This document shows, piece by piece, positions 19,736 to 28,954 of a stretch of DNA of 64,000 nt. How positions within the stretch are numbered: the first letter of the stretch is position 1; every line of letters begins with the position of its first letter. Both the position numbers and the translations under genes were made by a program. Source of the stretch: Kitasatospora cheerisanensis KCTC 2395 (GTDB lineage: Bacteria > Actinomycetota > Actinomycetes > Streptomycetales > Streptomycetaceae); the NCBI RefSeq assembly GCF_000696185.1, contig NZ_KK853997.1, forward strand, positions 4,609,981 to 4,673,980, written 5' to 3'. Under the pieces are notes generated by a model, which saw nothing but the letters and a program-made list of their open reading frames with translations, made no database searches and was not told where the DNA came from.

Positions 19736-20911
19736 TCAGGCGACGCGGCTCGGGGAGGGCGGCCCGGGCGTGTCGAAGGCGGAGCAGGCGTCCGCCGCGG
19801 GGCCGTCCTTGTGGATCGGGGCAGTGGTCCGGGAGAGCGGGCGGCCGGTGCCGCCGTGCCGGGCGGCGACGATCTCCGCGCCGATCGACAGCGCCGTCTC
19901 CTCGGGCGTGCGGGCGCCCAGGTCGAGCCCGATCGGGCTGCGCAGCCGGGCGAGCAGCCGCTCGTCGACGCCGGCCGCCAGCAGCCGCTGCCGGCGCTCG
20001 GCGTGGGTGCGGCGGCTGCCCATCGCGCCGACGTAGGCGACCGGCAGGGTCAGCGCGTGTTCGAGCAGCGGCAGGTCGAACTTCGGGTCGTGGGTGAGCA
20101 CGCAGATCGCGGTGCGCCCGTCGACCTCGGTGGAGCGCAGGTAGCGGTGCGGCCAGTCGACCACGACCTCGTCGGCGTCCGGGAAGCGGGCGGCGGTGGC
20201 GAACACCGGGCGGGCGTCGCAGACCGTGACGCGGTAGCCGAGGAACGCGCCGACCCGGGTCAGCGCCGCCGCGAAGTCGATCGCCCCGAACACCAGCAGG
20301 CGCGGCGCGGGCACGCCGCACTCGACGAACAGCGTGACCGGTAGGGGGCAGCCGGACTCGCGCGGGTCGACGACGATCCGGGCCGCGCGCCGCCCGGCGC
20401 CGGGCAGGGCGCGGGCCAGGGCGGCCGACGCCCGGTCCAGGGCGGGCCCGCCGCCCAGGGTGCCCAGGCGGCTGCCGTCCGGGTGGACCAGCAGCGGCCG
20501 GCCGAGCACCCCGGGCGGGCCGTCGACGGCGTACGCGAGGGCGACGGGGCGGCCGGCGGCGGCCTCGGCCAGGGCTGCGGCGACCGGCGGGCGGGCCCCG
20601 GCGGTCACCGGGGTGACCAGCAGCTCGACGGTGCCGCCGCAGGTGAGCTGCGCGGCGAACGGGTCGTCGGTGCCCGGCCCGAACCGGGCGAGGGCGGGTT
20701 CGCCGCTCGCCAGGGCCTCCCGGCAGAGTTCGTAGACCGCGCCCTCGACGCAGCCGCCGGAGACGCTGCCGATCGCGGTTCCGTCGCGGTCGACGGCGAG
20801 GGCGGCCCCGGGCTGCCGGGGGGCGCTGCCGTCGACGGTGACGAGCGTGGCGACGGCGAACTCGCGGTCCTGCCCGCACCATTCGACGAGTTCTGCGGCG
20901 ATGTCCAGCAT
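19736..20911 (-). CDS. xdhC: XdhC/CoxI family molybdenum-enzyme maturation protein
   Basis: The 391-residue protein has the XdhC N-terminal domain (TLVTVDGSAPRQPGAALAV and GSVSGGCVEGAVYE) and a C-terminal Rossmann-type domain (RLLVFGAIDFAAALTRVGAFLGYRVTVCD and YVGAMGSRRTHAER, described here only as landmarks). XdhC proteins bind the molybdenum cofactor, help insert its essential sulfur and pass it to xanthine-dehydrogenase-type enzymes. A suitable client operon lies at 23031-26768, separated by a GMC oxidase gene on the other strand. The start is supported by length. Confidence 0.9.
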   Translation of the reverse strand: MLDIAAELVEWCGQDREFAVATLVTVDGSAPRQPGAALAVDRDGTAIGSVSGGCVEGAVYELCREALASGEPALARFGPGTDDPFAAQLTCGGTVELLVTPVTAGARPPVAAALAEAAAGRPVALAYAVDGPPGVLGRPLLVHPDGSRLGTLGGGPALDRASAALARALPGAGRRAARIVVDPRESGCPLPVTLFVECGVPAPRLLVFGAIDFAAALTRVGAFLGYRVTVCDARPVFATAARFPDADEVVVDWPHRYLRSTEVDGRTAICVLTHDPKFDLPLLEHALTLPVAYVGAMGSRRTHAERRQRLLAAGVDERLLARLRSPIGLDLGARTPEETALSIGAEIVAARHGGTGRPLSRTTAPIHKDGPAADACSAFDTPGPPSPSRVA

Positions 20912-21442
20912 TGCCGTCCCCTTTTTTCAATGCGTCGTCGGGGTCTGGGGATGCGAAATGGGGGCGGTGCGGCGATCGCCGGAAGGGGGCGACTGCGGCT
21001 CCCCGAAAAGGCCGGTGCAATGTGGTGCCCCGGCAATTCCGACACCGCTCCCACCCTTCGCGGCCTTGCCAAGAATAGCCGATGAGGTGTGCCGGTCAAC
21101 TGTCCTCATCCCCGGTTCTCGATGGTGTGCTGACTTAAGACCGGCGCCCGCGCCGGGGGCGCTCGGCGGGCCGCCCGCCATGTGGGACGGTCGGCCGCGG
21201 CGCTGCTCGGGGCGGCTCGCGGGCCGCCTCCCACAAGGGAAAAGCCACGTCGCGCGTGCGGCGGCCGGCCGGCCGGAAGGCCCCGCGGGGGAGGCGGGCA
21301 CCGGCCCGGACCGCTTAAGTCACCGGACGGGAAAGCGGAATAGCCGGTTCAGAATTTTGTCCTTGCCAGGTCATCCGAACTGGTGTGTGCTTGATTCAAT
21401 GCCCCCGGCGAAGACCGCACTATTCATCGGAAGGAGCGTCGT
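20912..21442. other. Divergent intergenic region between xdhC and the GMC oxidase gene
   Basis: About 530 bases hold no convincing gene. Features seen are two rare CTTAAG-centred sites in opposite orientation, TGACTTAAG at 21131-21139 and CTTAAGTCACCGG at 21314-21326, and a relatively AT-rich stretch at about 21335-21420 that probably contains the oxidase promoter. The middle is very GC-rich with repeated GGCCGGCC-type runs. Confidence 0.55.
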
Positions 21443-22969
21443 GTGGCCACGGTGAAACGGGGAGGCGCACTCCATCTCGACCCGGACGGCGAAATTCAGG
21501 GGATCTCCGAAACGCACCGGGCGATTGTCATCGGATCAGGATTCGGCGGGGCGGTCGCCGCGCTGCGGCTCGGCGAGGCCGGCGTGTCGACGCTGGTCCT
21601 GGAACGCGGCCGGCACTGGGAGTACAGCGCCACCGAGCAGGTCTTCGGCAACGAGCTCACACCCGTCAGCGAGATGTTCTGGCAGCACGACTTCGCCGTC
21701 TGGCTCACCATGCAGCCCACCCTGATCGACCGGATGCCCGGCCTGATGGAGGTGGTGCTCGCCGGCGGGATCCAGATCGGCGCGGCGGCCTGCGTGGGCG
21801 GCGGGTCGGTGGTCTACGCCGGCGTGACGGTGCAGCCGCGCCGCCGCTACTTCGAGGCGCTCTTCCCGGCCGGCGTCCGGTACGACGAACTGGACCGGGT
21901 GCACTTCCCCCGGGTCCGGGAGATGCTCTCCGCCTCGTACATGCCGGACGACATCTACGCGGCCGACCCGTTCACCCACTCGCGGGCGTTCGACGCGCAG
22001 CTCAAGCGCGCCGGGTTCCCGACCACGCCGATCCGCACCACGTTCAACTGGAGCCGGGTGCGCGGCGAACTGGCCGGGCGGCTGCGGCCGTCCTCGGTGA
22101 TCGGCGAGTCCTCGTTCGGCAACAGCAACGGCGCGAAGAACGACCTGACGCAGAACTACCTGCCGGCCGCGCTGGCCACCGGGAACGTCCGGATCAGCCA
22201 GCTGACCGAGGTCACCTCCATCACCACCGGCCCCGGCGGGCGCGGCTACACGGTCCGCGTCGTGCAGCACGCGCCGGGCGGCGGAGTGGTCGCGAGCCGC
22301 GAGCTCCACTGCGAGCTGCTGTTCCTGGCGGCGGGTTCGGTGAACACCACCCGCCTGCTGGTCCGGGCCCGGGACACCGGCGAGCTGCCGGAGCTCAACG
22401 AGCACGTCGGCACCAACTGGGGCGGCAACGGCGACGCCTTCGTCTACCGCGGCTTCGACGGCGCGACCGGCGCCAGCCAGGGCGCGCCCTGCGCGTCGGC
22501 GGTCTTCGTCGACGACGGCTTCGGGATGCCGATGCGGGTGGAGAACTGGTACGCGCTGGCGTTCGGCGGCGAGCCCTACCTGTCGCAGTTCAGCGTCGCG
22601 GTGGACATGGACAACCGCGGCACCTGGACGTACGACCGGGCCTCCGACCAGGTCAAGATGCTCGACTGGGGGCCGGAGAAGAACGCCGCCCCGGAGGCCG
22701 CCGCCGCCGCGTTCAGCCAGCTGGTCATCGGCCGGGGGATGGCCGCGCCGTCCCCGGTGCTGCCGCCGACCGGCGGCACCGCGCACCCGCTCGGCGGCTG
22801 TCCGATCGGCGCCGCGACCGACCTCTACGGCCGGGTGGCCGGCTACCGGGGCCTGTACGCGGTGGACGGCTCGCTGGTCCCCGGCAACGCCGGCGGGGCC
22901 AACCCCTCGCTGCTGATCGCCGGCCTCGCCGAGCGCGCGATGGACGACATCCTCGCGAACGGCGGCTGA
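21443..22969 (+). CDS. GMC-family flavin oxidase (cholesterol oxidase-like)
   Basis: The 508-residue FAD enzyme has the nucleotide-binding motif VIGSGFGGAVAALRLGEAG, the second GMC element GGGSVVYAGV and a C-terminal active-site region with HPLGGC and NAGGANPSLLIAGLAERAM. These and the LYAVDGSLVPG segment are closest to class I cholesterol oxidases. No signal peptide is visible, unlike secreted cholesterol oxidases, so the enzyme is probably cytoplasmic and may act on another sterol or alcohol. GTG 21443 has AAGGAG six bases upstream. The gene stands alone between a long regulatory gap and a strong terminator. Confidence 0.87.
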   Translation: MATVKRGGALHLDPDGEIQGISETHRAIVIGSGFGGAVAALRLGEAGVSTLVLERGRHWEYSATEQVFGNELTPVSEMFWQHDFAVWLTMQPTLIDRMPGLMEVVLAGGIQIGAAACVGGGSVVYAGVTVQPRRRYFEALFPAGVRYDELDRVHFPRVREMLSASYMPDDIYAADPFTHSRAFDAQLKRAGFPTTPIRTTFNWSRVRGELAGRLRPSSVIGESSFGNSNGAKNDLTQNYLPAALATGNVRISQLTEVTSITTGPGGRGYTVRVVQHAPGGGVVASRELHCELLFLAAGSVNTTRLLVRARDTGELPELNEHVGTNWGGNGDAFVYRGFDGATGASQGAPCASAVFVDDGFGMPMRVENWYALAFGGEPYLSQFSVAVDMDNRGTWTYDRASDQVKMLDWGPEKNAAPEAAAAAFSQLVIGRGMAAPSPVLPPTGGTAHPLGGCPIGAATDLYGRVAGYRGLYAVDGSLVPGNAGGANPSLLIAGLAERAMDDILANGG

Positions 22970-22972
22970 ACT

Positions 22973-23008
22973 GCCGTACGCCCGGCGGATTCCTGCCGGG
23001 CGTACGGC
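22973..23008. terminator. Hairpin between the convergent GMC and xdh genes
   Basis: Perfect 14-base arms (GCCGTACGCCCGGC and its complement) enclose an eight-base loop. The hairpin lies just after the GMC stop and 22 bases past the end of the minus-strand operon, so it is probably bidirectional. Confidence 0.82.
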
Positions 23009-23030
23009 GTTCTCGCACGTCCGCGTGCGG

Positions 23031-25268
23031 TCAGAGCAGCTTGTCGACGGTGATGGGCAGGTCGCGCACCCGGCGGCCGGTGGCGTCGTGCACCGCGTTG
23101 GCGATGGCCGCGGCCGTGCCGACCACGCCCAGCTCGCCGATCCCGCGGGCGCCGAGCGGGGTGAAGTCGGTGTCCGGGTGGTCGAGGAAGTGGATGTCGA
23201 AGTCCGGCATGTCGGCGTGCACCGGCACCAGGTAGTCGGCGAGGTTGCCGTTGGCGAAGCGGCCGGTGTCCGGCTCCACCCGGATCCCCTCCAGCAGGGC
23301 CTGGCCGATGCCGAACAGGATGCCGCCGACGATCTGGGCGCGCGCCGTCCGCGGGTTGATGATGGTGCCGCCGTCGATGACGCTGGTCCACCGGTCCAGC
23401 CGGACCTCGCCGGTCCAGCGGTTGACCCGCAGCTCGCAGAAGTGCGCGCCGAAGGAGTGGACCGCGAACCGCAGCCGCTCGGCGCCCGGGGCCGAGGCGC
23501 CGGGGGAGTCGAGCTCGGAGAGGCCGGTGGCGGCGAGCAGTTCGGCGAAGGTGAGGCTGTGCCCGCCGCCGACCACCCGGCCGTCGCGGTACGCCAGCGC
23601 CTCGGCGGCCAGGCCGTGGAAGGGCGAACGGGCGTCGCCGGCCGCCAGGTCGAGCAGGCGCTGCTTGAGGGCGGTGGTCGCCGAGCGCACCGCGCCGGCC
23701 GAACTGGACGTCCCCATCGAGGCGAACGCGCCGTAGTTCAGCGGCAGGGCGGAGTCGCCGACCAGCGCCTCGACCCGTTCCACCGGGATGCCCAGGTCGT
23801 CGGCGCAGACCATGGCGAGCACGGTCCGCATCCCGGTGCCGGGGTCGGAGGTGGCGGTGGCCACGGTCGCCGTGCCGTCGGCCCGCAGCCGGACGTTCGC
23901 CAGCGTGGTCGGCAGCAGGTTGCCCGGGTAGGTGGCGCCGGCCATGCCGGTGCCGGTCAGCCACACCTGGTCGGAGTCCTCGGCGGGCTGCGGCCGGGGC
24001 GCGGTGCGCGGCTGCCAGCCGAAGCGCTCCGCGCCGACCCGGTAGCACTCGTCGAGGTGCTTGCCGGACCACCGGACGCCGCGGCCGGGGAAGACGGTGG
24101 CGTAGTTGCGCATCCGCAGCTCGACCGGGTCGAGCGCCAGTTCCGTCGCCAGCTCGTCCATCGCGCTCTCCAGCGCGAACGCCCCGGGGGCCTCGCCGGG
24201 CGCCCGGACCCAGGTGGTGGGCGGGCTGTCCAGCGGGACGATGCGCTGCCCGACGTGCAGGCTGGGCGACTTGTAGGTGTAGCGCGAGGTGGTGTGGGCC
24301 GCCGTCTCGTAGATCACCCCGGACAGCGAGAGGCTCGACACCGCGTCGTGCTTGACGGCCACCAGGGTGCCGTCCCGCTCCGCCCCGAGGGCGAGGGTCT
24401 GCGAGACGGCGGAGCGGTGCCCGACCGTGGTGAAGACCTGCTCCTGGGTCAGCACGGTGCGCACCGGCCGGCCCAGCTCCCGGGCGGCGGCGGCGGTCAG
24501 CAGCGGGTGCGGCCAGATGTACAGCTTGCCGCCGAACGCGCCGCCGACGTACGGGCTGAGCACCCGGACCTGGTCCAGGCCGATGCCGAGGGTCTCGGCG
24601 GCGGCGAGCGCGCCGCCCACCGGGCTCTGCGAGCCGACCCGGAGGGTCAGCACGCCCTCCGACCAGGACGCCAGGCAGGCGTGCGGCTCCAGCGCGAGCG
24701 GGGCCTCCGGCGGCTGCGTGTAGGTGGCGCGGACCTGCACCGGGCCGGCGGCCAGCGCCTCGTCCACGGTGCCGAACTCCTCGGCCAGCAGGTCGACCTG
24801 GGGGTCCTCGTGGTTGATGGCGACCGGCGGCGGCACCGCGTGGGCGATCCGGCCGGCGAAGTCCGCGCGCACCGGCAGCAGGTCGTACTCGGCGCGGATC
24901 AGCGAGGCCGCGTGCCGGGCCTGCTCGAAGGTCTCCGCGACGACCAGGCCGATGATCTGGCCGTAGTGGCGGATCTCCTGGTCCTGCAGCGGCAGCCAGA
25001 ACTGGCCGACGAAGCAGACGTCGGGGGTGGTCTTGATCCGGTGCAGCTTGAGCGGGTTGAACGGCGAGTAGACCGCGAGGACGCCCTCGGCGGCCTCCGC
25101 CGCGGTGACGTCCATCGACCGCAGGGTGCCGCGCCCGGCGGTGCTCAGCACCAGGTGGCCGTGGGCGAGGCCGGGTTCGGTCCGGTCGGCGGCGTAGTCG
25201 GCCCGGCCGGTGACCTTGGCCGTGCCGTCGACCCGGGCGGTCGCGGTGCCGATCAGGGGCTTGGCCAT
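23031..25268 (-). CDS. Molybdenum hydroxylase, molybdopterin-binding large subunit (xanthine dehydrogenase family)
   Basis: The 745-residue subunit carries the molybdenum cofactor and the active site. It has the N-terminal hammerhead domain (GRADYAADRTEPGLAHGHLVLST region) and cofactor-binding segments such as GGAFGGKLYIWPHP and RAPGEAPGAFALE. The catalytic glutamate is in GARGIGELGVVG near the C-terminus. It is the last gene of a three-gene operon, one base after the stop of the FAD subunit gene. The substrate could be a purine, aldehyde or N-heterocycle; the sequence alone does not decide. Confidence 0.92.
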   Translation of the reverse strand: MAKPLIGTATARVDGTAKVTGRADYAADRTEPGLAHGHLVLSTAGRGTLRSMDVTAAEAAEGVLAVYSPFNPLKLHRIKTTPDVCFVGQFWLPLQDQEIRHYGQIIGLVVAETFEQARHAASLIRAEYDLLPVRADFAGRIAHAVPPPVAINHEDPQVDLLAEEFGTVDEALAAGPVQVRATYTQPPEAPLALEPHACLASWSEGVLTLRVGSQSPVGGALAAAETLGIGLDQVRVLSPYVGGAFGGKLYIWPHPLLTAAAARELGRPVRTVLTQEQVFTTVGHRSAVSQTLALGAERDGTLVAVKHDAVSSLSLSGVIYETAAHTTSRYTYKSPSLHVGQRIVPLDSPPTTWVRAPGEAPGAFALESAMDELATELALDPVELRMRNYATVFPGRGVRWSGKHLDECYRVGAERFGWQPRTAPRPQPAEDSDQVWLTGTGMAGATYPGNLLPTTLANVRLRADGTATVATATSDPGTGMRTVLAMVCADDLGIPVERVEALVGDSALPLNYGAFASMGTSSSAGAVRSATTALKQRLLDLAAGDARSPFHGLAAEALAYRDGRVVGGGHSLTFAELLAATGLSELDSPGASAPGAERLRFAVHSFGAHFCELRVNRWTGEVRLDRWTSVIDGGTIINPRTARAQIVGGILFGIGQALLEGIRVEPDTGRFANGNLADYLVPVHADMPDFDIHFLDHPDTDFTPLGARGIGELGVVGTAAAIANAVHDATGRRVRDLPITVDKLL

Positions 25269-25269
25269 G

Positions 25270-26244
25270 TCAGCGGCCTCCCAGCCGGGTGAGGGCGTGG
25301 CCGACGGTCCGTCGGACCAGCTCGATCTTGAAGGCGTTGCCGCTCAGCGGCTCGGCCCCGTCGGCCGCCGCGGCGGCCGCCTCCAGGGCGTTCGCGCGGG
25401 TGAACTCCCGCCCGGTCAGGGCCTGTTCGGCCGCGTGGGCGCGCCAGGGCCGGGGCGCGACGCCGCCGAGGGCGATCCGCACGCCGCGGACCTCGCCGTC
25501 GTGCAGGTCGACCGCGACGGCGGCGGACACCAGCGCGAACTCGTAGGAGCGCCGGTCGCGCACCTTGACGTACACCGAGCGGTCCGCGCCCGGCAGCGGC
25601 GGCACGGTGACCCGGGTGATCAGCTCGCCGGGGCGCAGCACCGTCTCGGTCTGCGGGGTCTCGCCGGGCAGCCGGTAGAAGGAGTTCAGCGGGACTTCGC
25701 GCACCCCGTCGGCGCCGTGCAGTTCCAGCAGCGCGTCGAGCGCGGACAGCGCCACGGCCGGGTCGCTGGGGTGGGTGGCGACGCAGGACGGGCCGGCGCC
25801 GAGCACCGCGTGGCCGCGGTTGTCGCCGGTGCGGGCGGCGCAGCCGCTGCCGGGTTCGCGCTTGTTGCAGGCGGCGGCGGTGTCCCGGAAGTAGCCGCAG
25901 CGGGTGCGCTGGAGCAGGTTGCCGCCGATGGTGGCCATGTTGCGCAGTTGCGGGGAGGCGCTGGCCAGCAGCGCCTGGCGCAGCACCGGGTGGCCGTCGG
26001 CCACCGCGGGGTGCCGGGCGAGGTCGCCGAGGCGCTCCAGGGCGCTCAGGTGCAGGCCCCGCTCATCGGTGGTGACGCCGTGCAGCGGAAGGGAGTTGAC
26101 GTCCACCACCCGGTGCGGGCGTGCCACGTCGAGCTTCATCAGGTCCACCAGGGACGTCCCGCCGGCCAGGTAGGCCGCGCCGTCGGCGTGCTGGGCGAGG
26201 GCCTCCTCGACGGTGCGCGGCGCGGCGTAGTCGAAGGGGCGCAT
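25270..26244 (-). CDS. Molybdenum hydroxylase, FAD-binding medium subunit
   Basis: The 324-residue subunit carries FAD and accepts electrons from the iron-sulfur subunit. Family motifs are YLAGGTSLVDLMKL near the N-terminus, NMATIGGNLLQRTRC, and a Cys-containing loop that resembles YagS-type proteins (CGYFRDTAAACNKREPGSGC). That loop could hold an additional 4Fe-4S cluster, as in some aldehyde oxidoreductases. The start overlaps the upstream stop by one base. It belongs to the operon with its two partner subunits. Confidence 0.92.
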   Translation of the reverse strand: MRPFDYAAPRTVEEALAQHADGAAYLAGGTSLVDLMKLDVARPHRVVDVNSLPLHGVTTDERGLHLSALERLGDLARHPAVADGHPVLRQALLASASPQLRNMATIGGNLLQRTRCGYFRDTAAACNKREPGSGCAARTGDNRGHAVLGAGPSCVATHPSDPAVALSALDALLELHGADGVREVPLNSFYRLPGETPQTETVLRPGELITRVTVPPLPGADRSVYVKVRDRRSYEFALVSAAVAVDLHDGEVRGVRIALGGVAPRPWRAHAAEQALTGREFTRANALEAAAAAADGAEPLSGNAFKIELVRRTVGHALTRLGGR

Positions 26245-26768
26245 CAGCCGGTCCCCTCCTGCCGGGCGGTCCGTTCGGCGGCGCTGCGCACCGCCCGCAG
26301 GATGCCCTCGTACGCGCCGCAGCGGCAGATGTTTCCGGACATGGCCTCGCGGACGGCGGCGTCGGAGCCGGTGTCGCCGTCCCGGATCGCGCAGATCGCC
26401 GACATGATCTGGCCGGGTGTGCAGAAGCCGCACTGGAAGCCGTCGTGGTCGAGGAAGGCCTGCTGGACCGGGCTGAGCCGGTCGCCCTCGGCGACGCCCT
26501 CGATGGTGGTGACCTGCTTGCCCTGGGCGCCGACGGCGAGGGTGAGGCAGGACAGCACCCGGCGGCCGTCGACGTGCACGGTGCAGGCGCCGCACTGCCC
26601 GCGGTCGCACCCCTTCTTGCTGCCGGTCAGGCCGAGGCCGTCGCGCAGCGCGTCCAGCAGGGTGGTGCGGATGTCGGCGCTCAGGCGGGCGGTGCGGCCG
26701 TTGACCTGCAGTTCGAGCGGGACCTGGTGGTCGCCGGTCGGCGGGCGTGGTGCGGTCGAATCCGTCAT
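26244..26768 (-). CDS. Molybdenum hydroxylase, 2x[2Fe-2S] small subunit
   Basis: The 174-residue subunit has a plant-type ferredoxin motif (GCDRGQCGACTVHVDGRRVLSC) followed by the helical 2Fe-2S domain (CGFCTPGQIMSA and NICRCGAYEGI). It passes electrons from the molybdenum centre to FAD. The ATG at 26768 is preceded by a GGGGGAGGATCC-type site, and longer in-frame extensions are low complexity. It is the first gene of the operon and is divergent from a MarR regulator, which probably controls it. Confidence 0.93.
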   Translation of the reverse strand: MTDSTAPRPPTGDHQVPLELQVNGRTARLSADIRTTLLDALRDGLGLTGSKKGCDRGQCGACTVHVDGRRVLSCLTLAVGAQGKQVTTIEGVAEGDRLSPVQQAFLDHDGFQCGFCTPGQIMSAICAIRDGDTGSDAAVREAMSGNICRCGAYEGILRAVRSAAERTARQEGTG

Positions 26769-26972
26769 GGATCCTCCCCCGGGATCGGTGGAGTGCGCGG
26801 GGCACTGCGGGCGGGACGGGCAGGGTGGATCGGCTGGAACCGGTGGGCCGGTGACAGAAGGGTGTGCGCGGAGGATGGAAATCGCCTCGGACGCGCGCCA
26901 TGGTTCTGCCAGGGGGACGGCGGCTGCCACGGGGCGGCGGCGGTCCCGCCGCTCCCAGCTTCCTCAAGCGCA

Positions 26973-26984
26973 TGACGTACGTCA
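26973..26984. promoter_or_regulatory. Palindromic candidate MarR operator
   Basis: TGACGTACGTCA is a perfect 12-base palindrome in the 254-base gap between the molybdenum hydroxylase operon and the MarR gene, 38 bases before the regulator's ATG. It is well placed for autoregulation and control of the divergent operon. TTTACA at 26990-26995 resembles a -35 element for the regulator. Confidence 0.55.
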
Positions 26985-27022
26985 AGTGCTTTACATGTGC
27001 TCGGTGGGCTACCTTAGGGGCC

Positions 27023-27475
27023 ATGACCAACGAGGGGTTCAACCGCGTGATCTGGGCGGAACGGCGCTGCGACCGCGCACTGAGCGCCGCCAAGGAGCAG
27101 CGCCTGCGGCCGCTCGAACTGCCCTCCGCGCACTACTCGTTGCTGGCCGCGGTCTCCGCCAACCCCGGCGCCACCGGCGCCGAGCTGGCCCGCGAGCTGG
27201 GGGTCACCCCGCAGAACATCGCCGGGCTGACGGTCCGGCTGGAGCAGCGCGGCCTGATCGAGCGTCAGCCCAACACCCGGCACCGCAACGTGGTCGAGCT
27301 GTGGATCACGCCCACCGGGGACGACCTGCTGGCCAAGGCCGACGCCGCGATGATCGAGCTGGAGCGGGAGATCGCCCGGATCGTCGGCGTCGACGAGGCG
27401 GAGCGGCTGCGCCGGCTGCTGGAGGAGCTGGCGGTCGGCCTGGAGGGCCGCAGCCGGGTCCGCCCGGTGCGGTGA
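27023..27475 (+). CDS. MarR-family transcriptional regulator
   Basis: The 150-residue winged-helix regulator shows ATGAELARELGVTPQNIAGLTVRLEQRGLI, the recognition region, followed by the wing (RHRNVVELWITPTGDDLLA). MarR proteins are dimeric, usually repress neighbouring genes and are released by small ligands. The ATG at 27023 lacks a clear ribosome site, and an AT-rich TACCTT lies about eight bases before it, so the transcript may be leaderless. Divergence from the molybdenum hydroxylase operon suggests that operon as its target. Confidence 0.9.
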   Translation: MTNEGFNRVIWAERRCDRALSAAKEQRLRPLELPSAHYSLLAAVSANPGATGAELARELGVTPQNIAGLTVRLEQRGLIERQPNTRHRNVVELWITPTGDDLLAKADAAMIELEREIARIVGVDEAERLRRLLEELAVGLEGRSRVRPVR

Positions 27476-27890
27476 CGGTGTGTCAACTCGTGCCTAAATA
27501 GGCGCCGTTCGCGGTTTTGCCGGTACTTGACCCGTCGGGGGTCGGAGTGTCGCCCCGGCGGGTTTTCGCATGTCCGGATCCGGGTCTCCGGGGTCGGTTG
27601 CGCCGGGGGTCCGGTGGGGTTCCGGGGGCGGAGAGAGTGAGCTGCTTGGCGATAATCAAGCGCTTGACAGTCATCGTCCGGTAGGCGAGTGTCTATGGAG
27701 TTGACGCACCGCCAGACAGTGGAAACACCCACCCGGTGACGACAGTCGAGGGACATCCCCCGCAGGCCCGGCCCGCCCAGTGAGCCCGCCGGTCACCGCC
27801 GAACCCGAGCCCGTGAGCCGGTCGAACCGACCCGCGCACCTCGCGGCGCAGGAACCGCAGAACGACGGAACTTCGCCCTGGAGGCCCTCC
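27476..27890. other. Intergenic region upstream of the biosynthetic cluster
   Basis: This 415-base region holds no gene that I can support. A perfect TTGACA at 27664-27669 and a second TTGACG at 27701-27706 may be -35 elements for the plus-strand genes that start at 27891, but no convincing -10 element is found at standard spacing. Confidence 0.4.
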
Positions 27891-28903
27891 ATGCCGCTGC
27901 CCAGCCCCGGCGCACCGCTCTTCGGCGCCACCCACGACATCCCGCGGAACTGGGGCGTCGACCGGATCCCCGACCTGACCGGGAAACTGGCCGTGGTCAC
28001 CGGCGCGAACAGCGGCATCGGCCTGGTCACCGCCCGCGAACTCGCCCGGGCCGGTGCGGAGGTGGTGCTCGCCGTCCGGGACCCCGCCAGGGGCGCCGCC
28101 GCGGCGGCCGGAATCAGCGCGGCCAGCCCGGCGCCCGGACCGCGGTCCGCCGGCTGGACCTCGCCGACCTGGCCTCCGTCCGCGCCTTCGCGGACCGGTT
28201 CGCCGAGGAGCGCGGCACACTCGACCTGCTGATCAACAACGCCGGCGTGATGGCCCCGCCCCGGCGCACCACCGCCGACGGATTCGAACTCCAGCTGGGA
28301 ACCAATCATTTCGGCCACTTCGCACTGACCGGACTGCTGCTGCCCGCCCTGCTCGCCGCACCCGCGGCCCGCGTGGTGACAGTCAGCAGCACCTTTCACG
28401 CGTTCGGCACGATCGACTTCGACGACCTGCACAGCGAACGCCGCTACTCCCGCTACGGTGCGTACGGCCGCTCCAAGCTGGCCAACCTGCTGTACACCGC
28501 CGAACTCGACCGGCGCGCCGTCGCCGCCGGCACCCGGCTGCGGGCCTACGCCGCGCACCCCGGCTACGCCGCCACCAACCTCCAACTCGCGGGCCAGGGA
28601 CCGCTGATGCGCGCCGTCATGGGCGTCGGCAACGCGCTGTTCGCGACCGCGGCGCTGCCCGGCGCGCTGCCCACGCTGTGCGCCGCCACCCTGCCCGGCC
28701 TGCCCGGCGGCGTCCTGGTCGGCCCGCGCAGCCTGGGCGGCTACCGCGGCACCCCCGGCGTCGCCGTGCCGCACCGGCGCGCCCGGGACGGCGCCACCGC
28801 CGTCCGCCTGTGGGAGGCCACCGCCGAGGCCGTCAAGGTCGACCACGACTTCACCGCCGGCCGCCCGGCGGCCGGCTCCACCACCGACGAGCAGGAAGGC
28901 TGA
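27891..28903 (+). CDS. Short-chain dehydrogenase/reductase (interrupted by one frameshift)
   Basis: The protein resembles retinol-dehydrogenase-type SDRs of about 337 residues. The N-terminal part has the cofactor motif [17 protein letters not shown]. After about base 28130 the frame moves back one base and continues with [25 protein letters not shown], the active-site tyrosine and lysine in [12 protein letters not shown] and [14 protein letters not shown]. One missing G in a CCCGG run would explain the break. ATG 27891 has GGAGG six bases upstream. It probably reduces or oxidises a carbonyl/alcohol in building the starter acid of the cluster; that role is inferred from position. Confidence 0.82.
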
Positions 28904-28954
28904 CGGCATGGCAGCGGAGCGGAAGCGCAGGACGGCGGCCCCCGCGAGGCCGAC

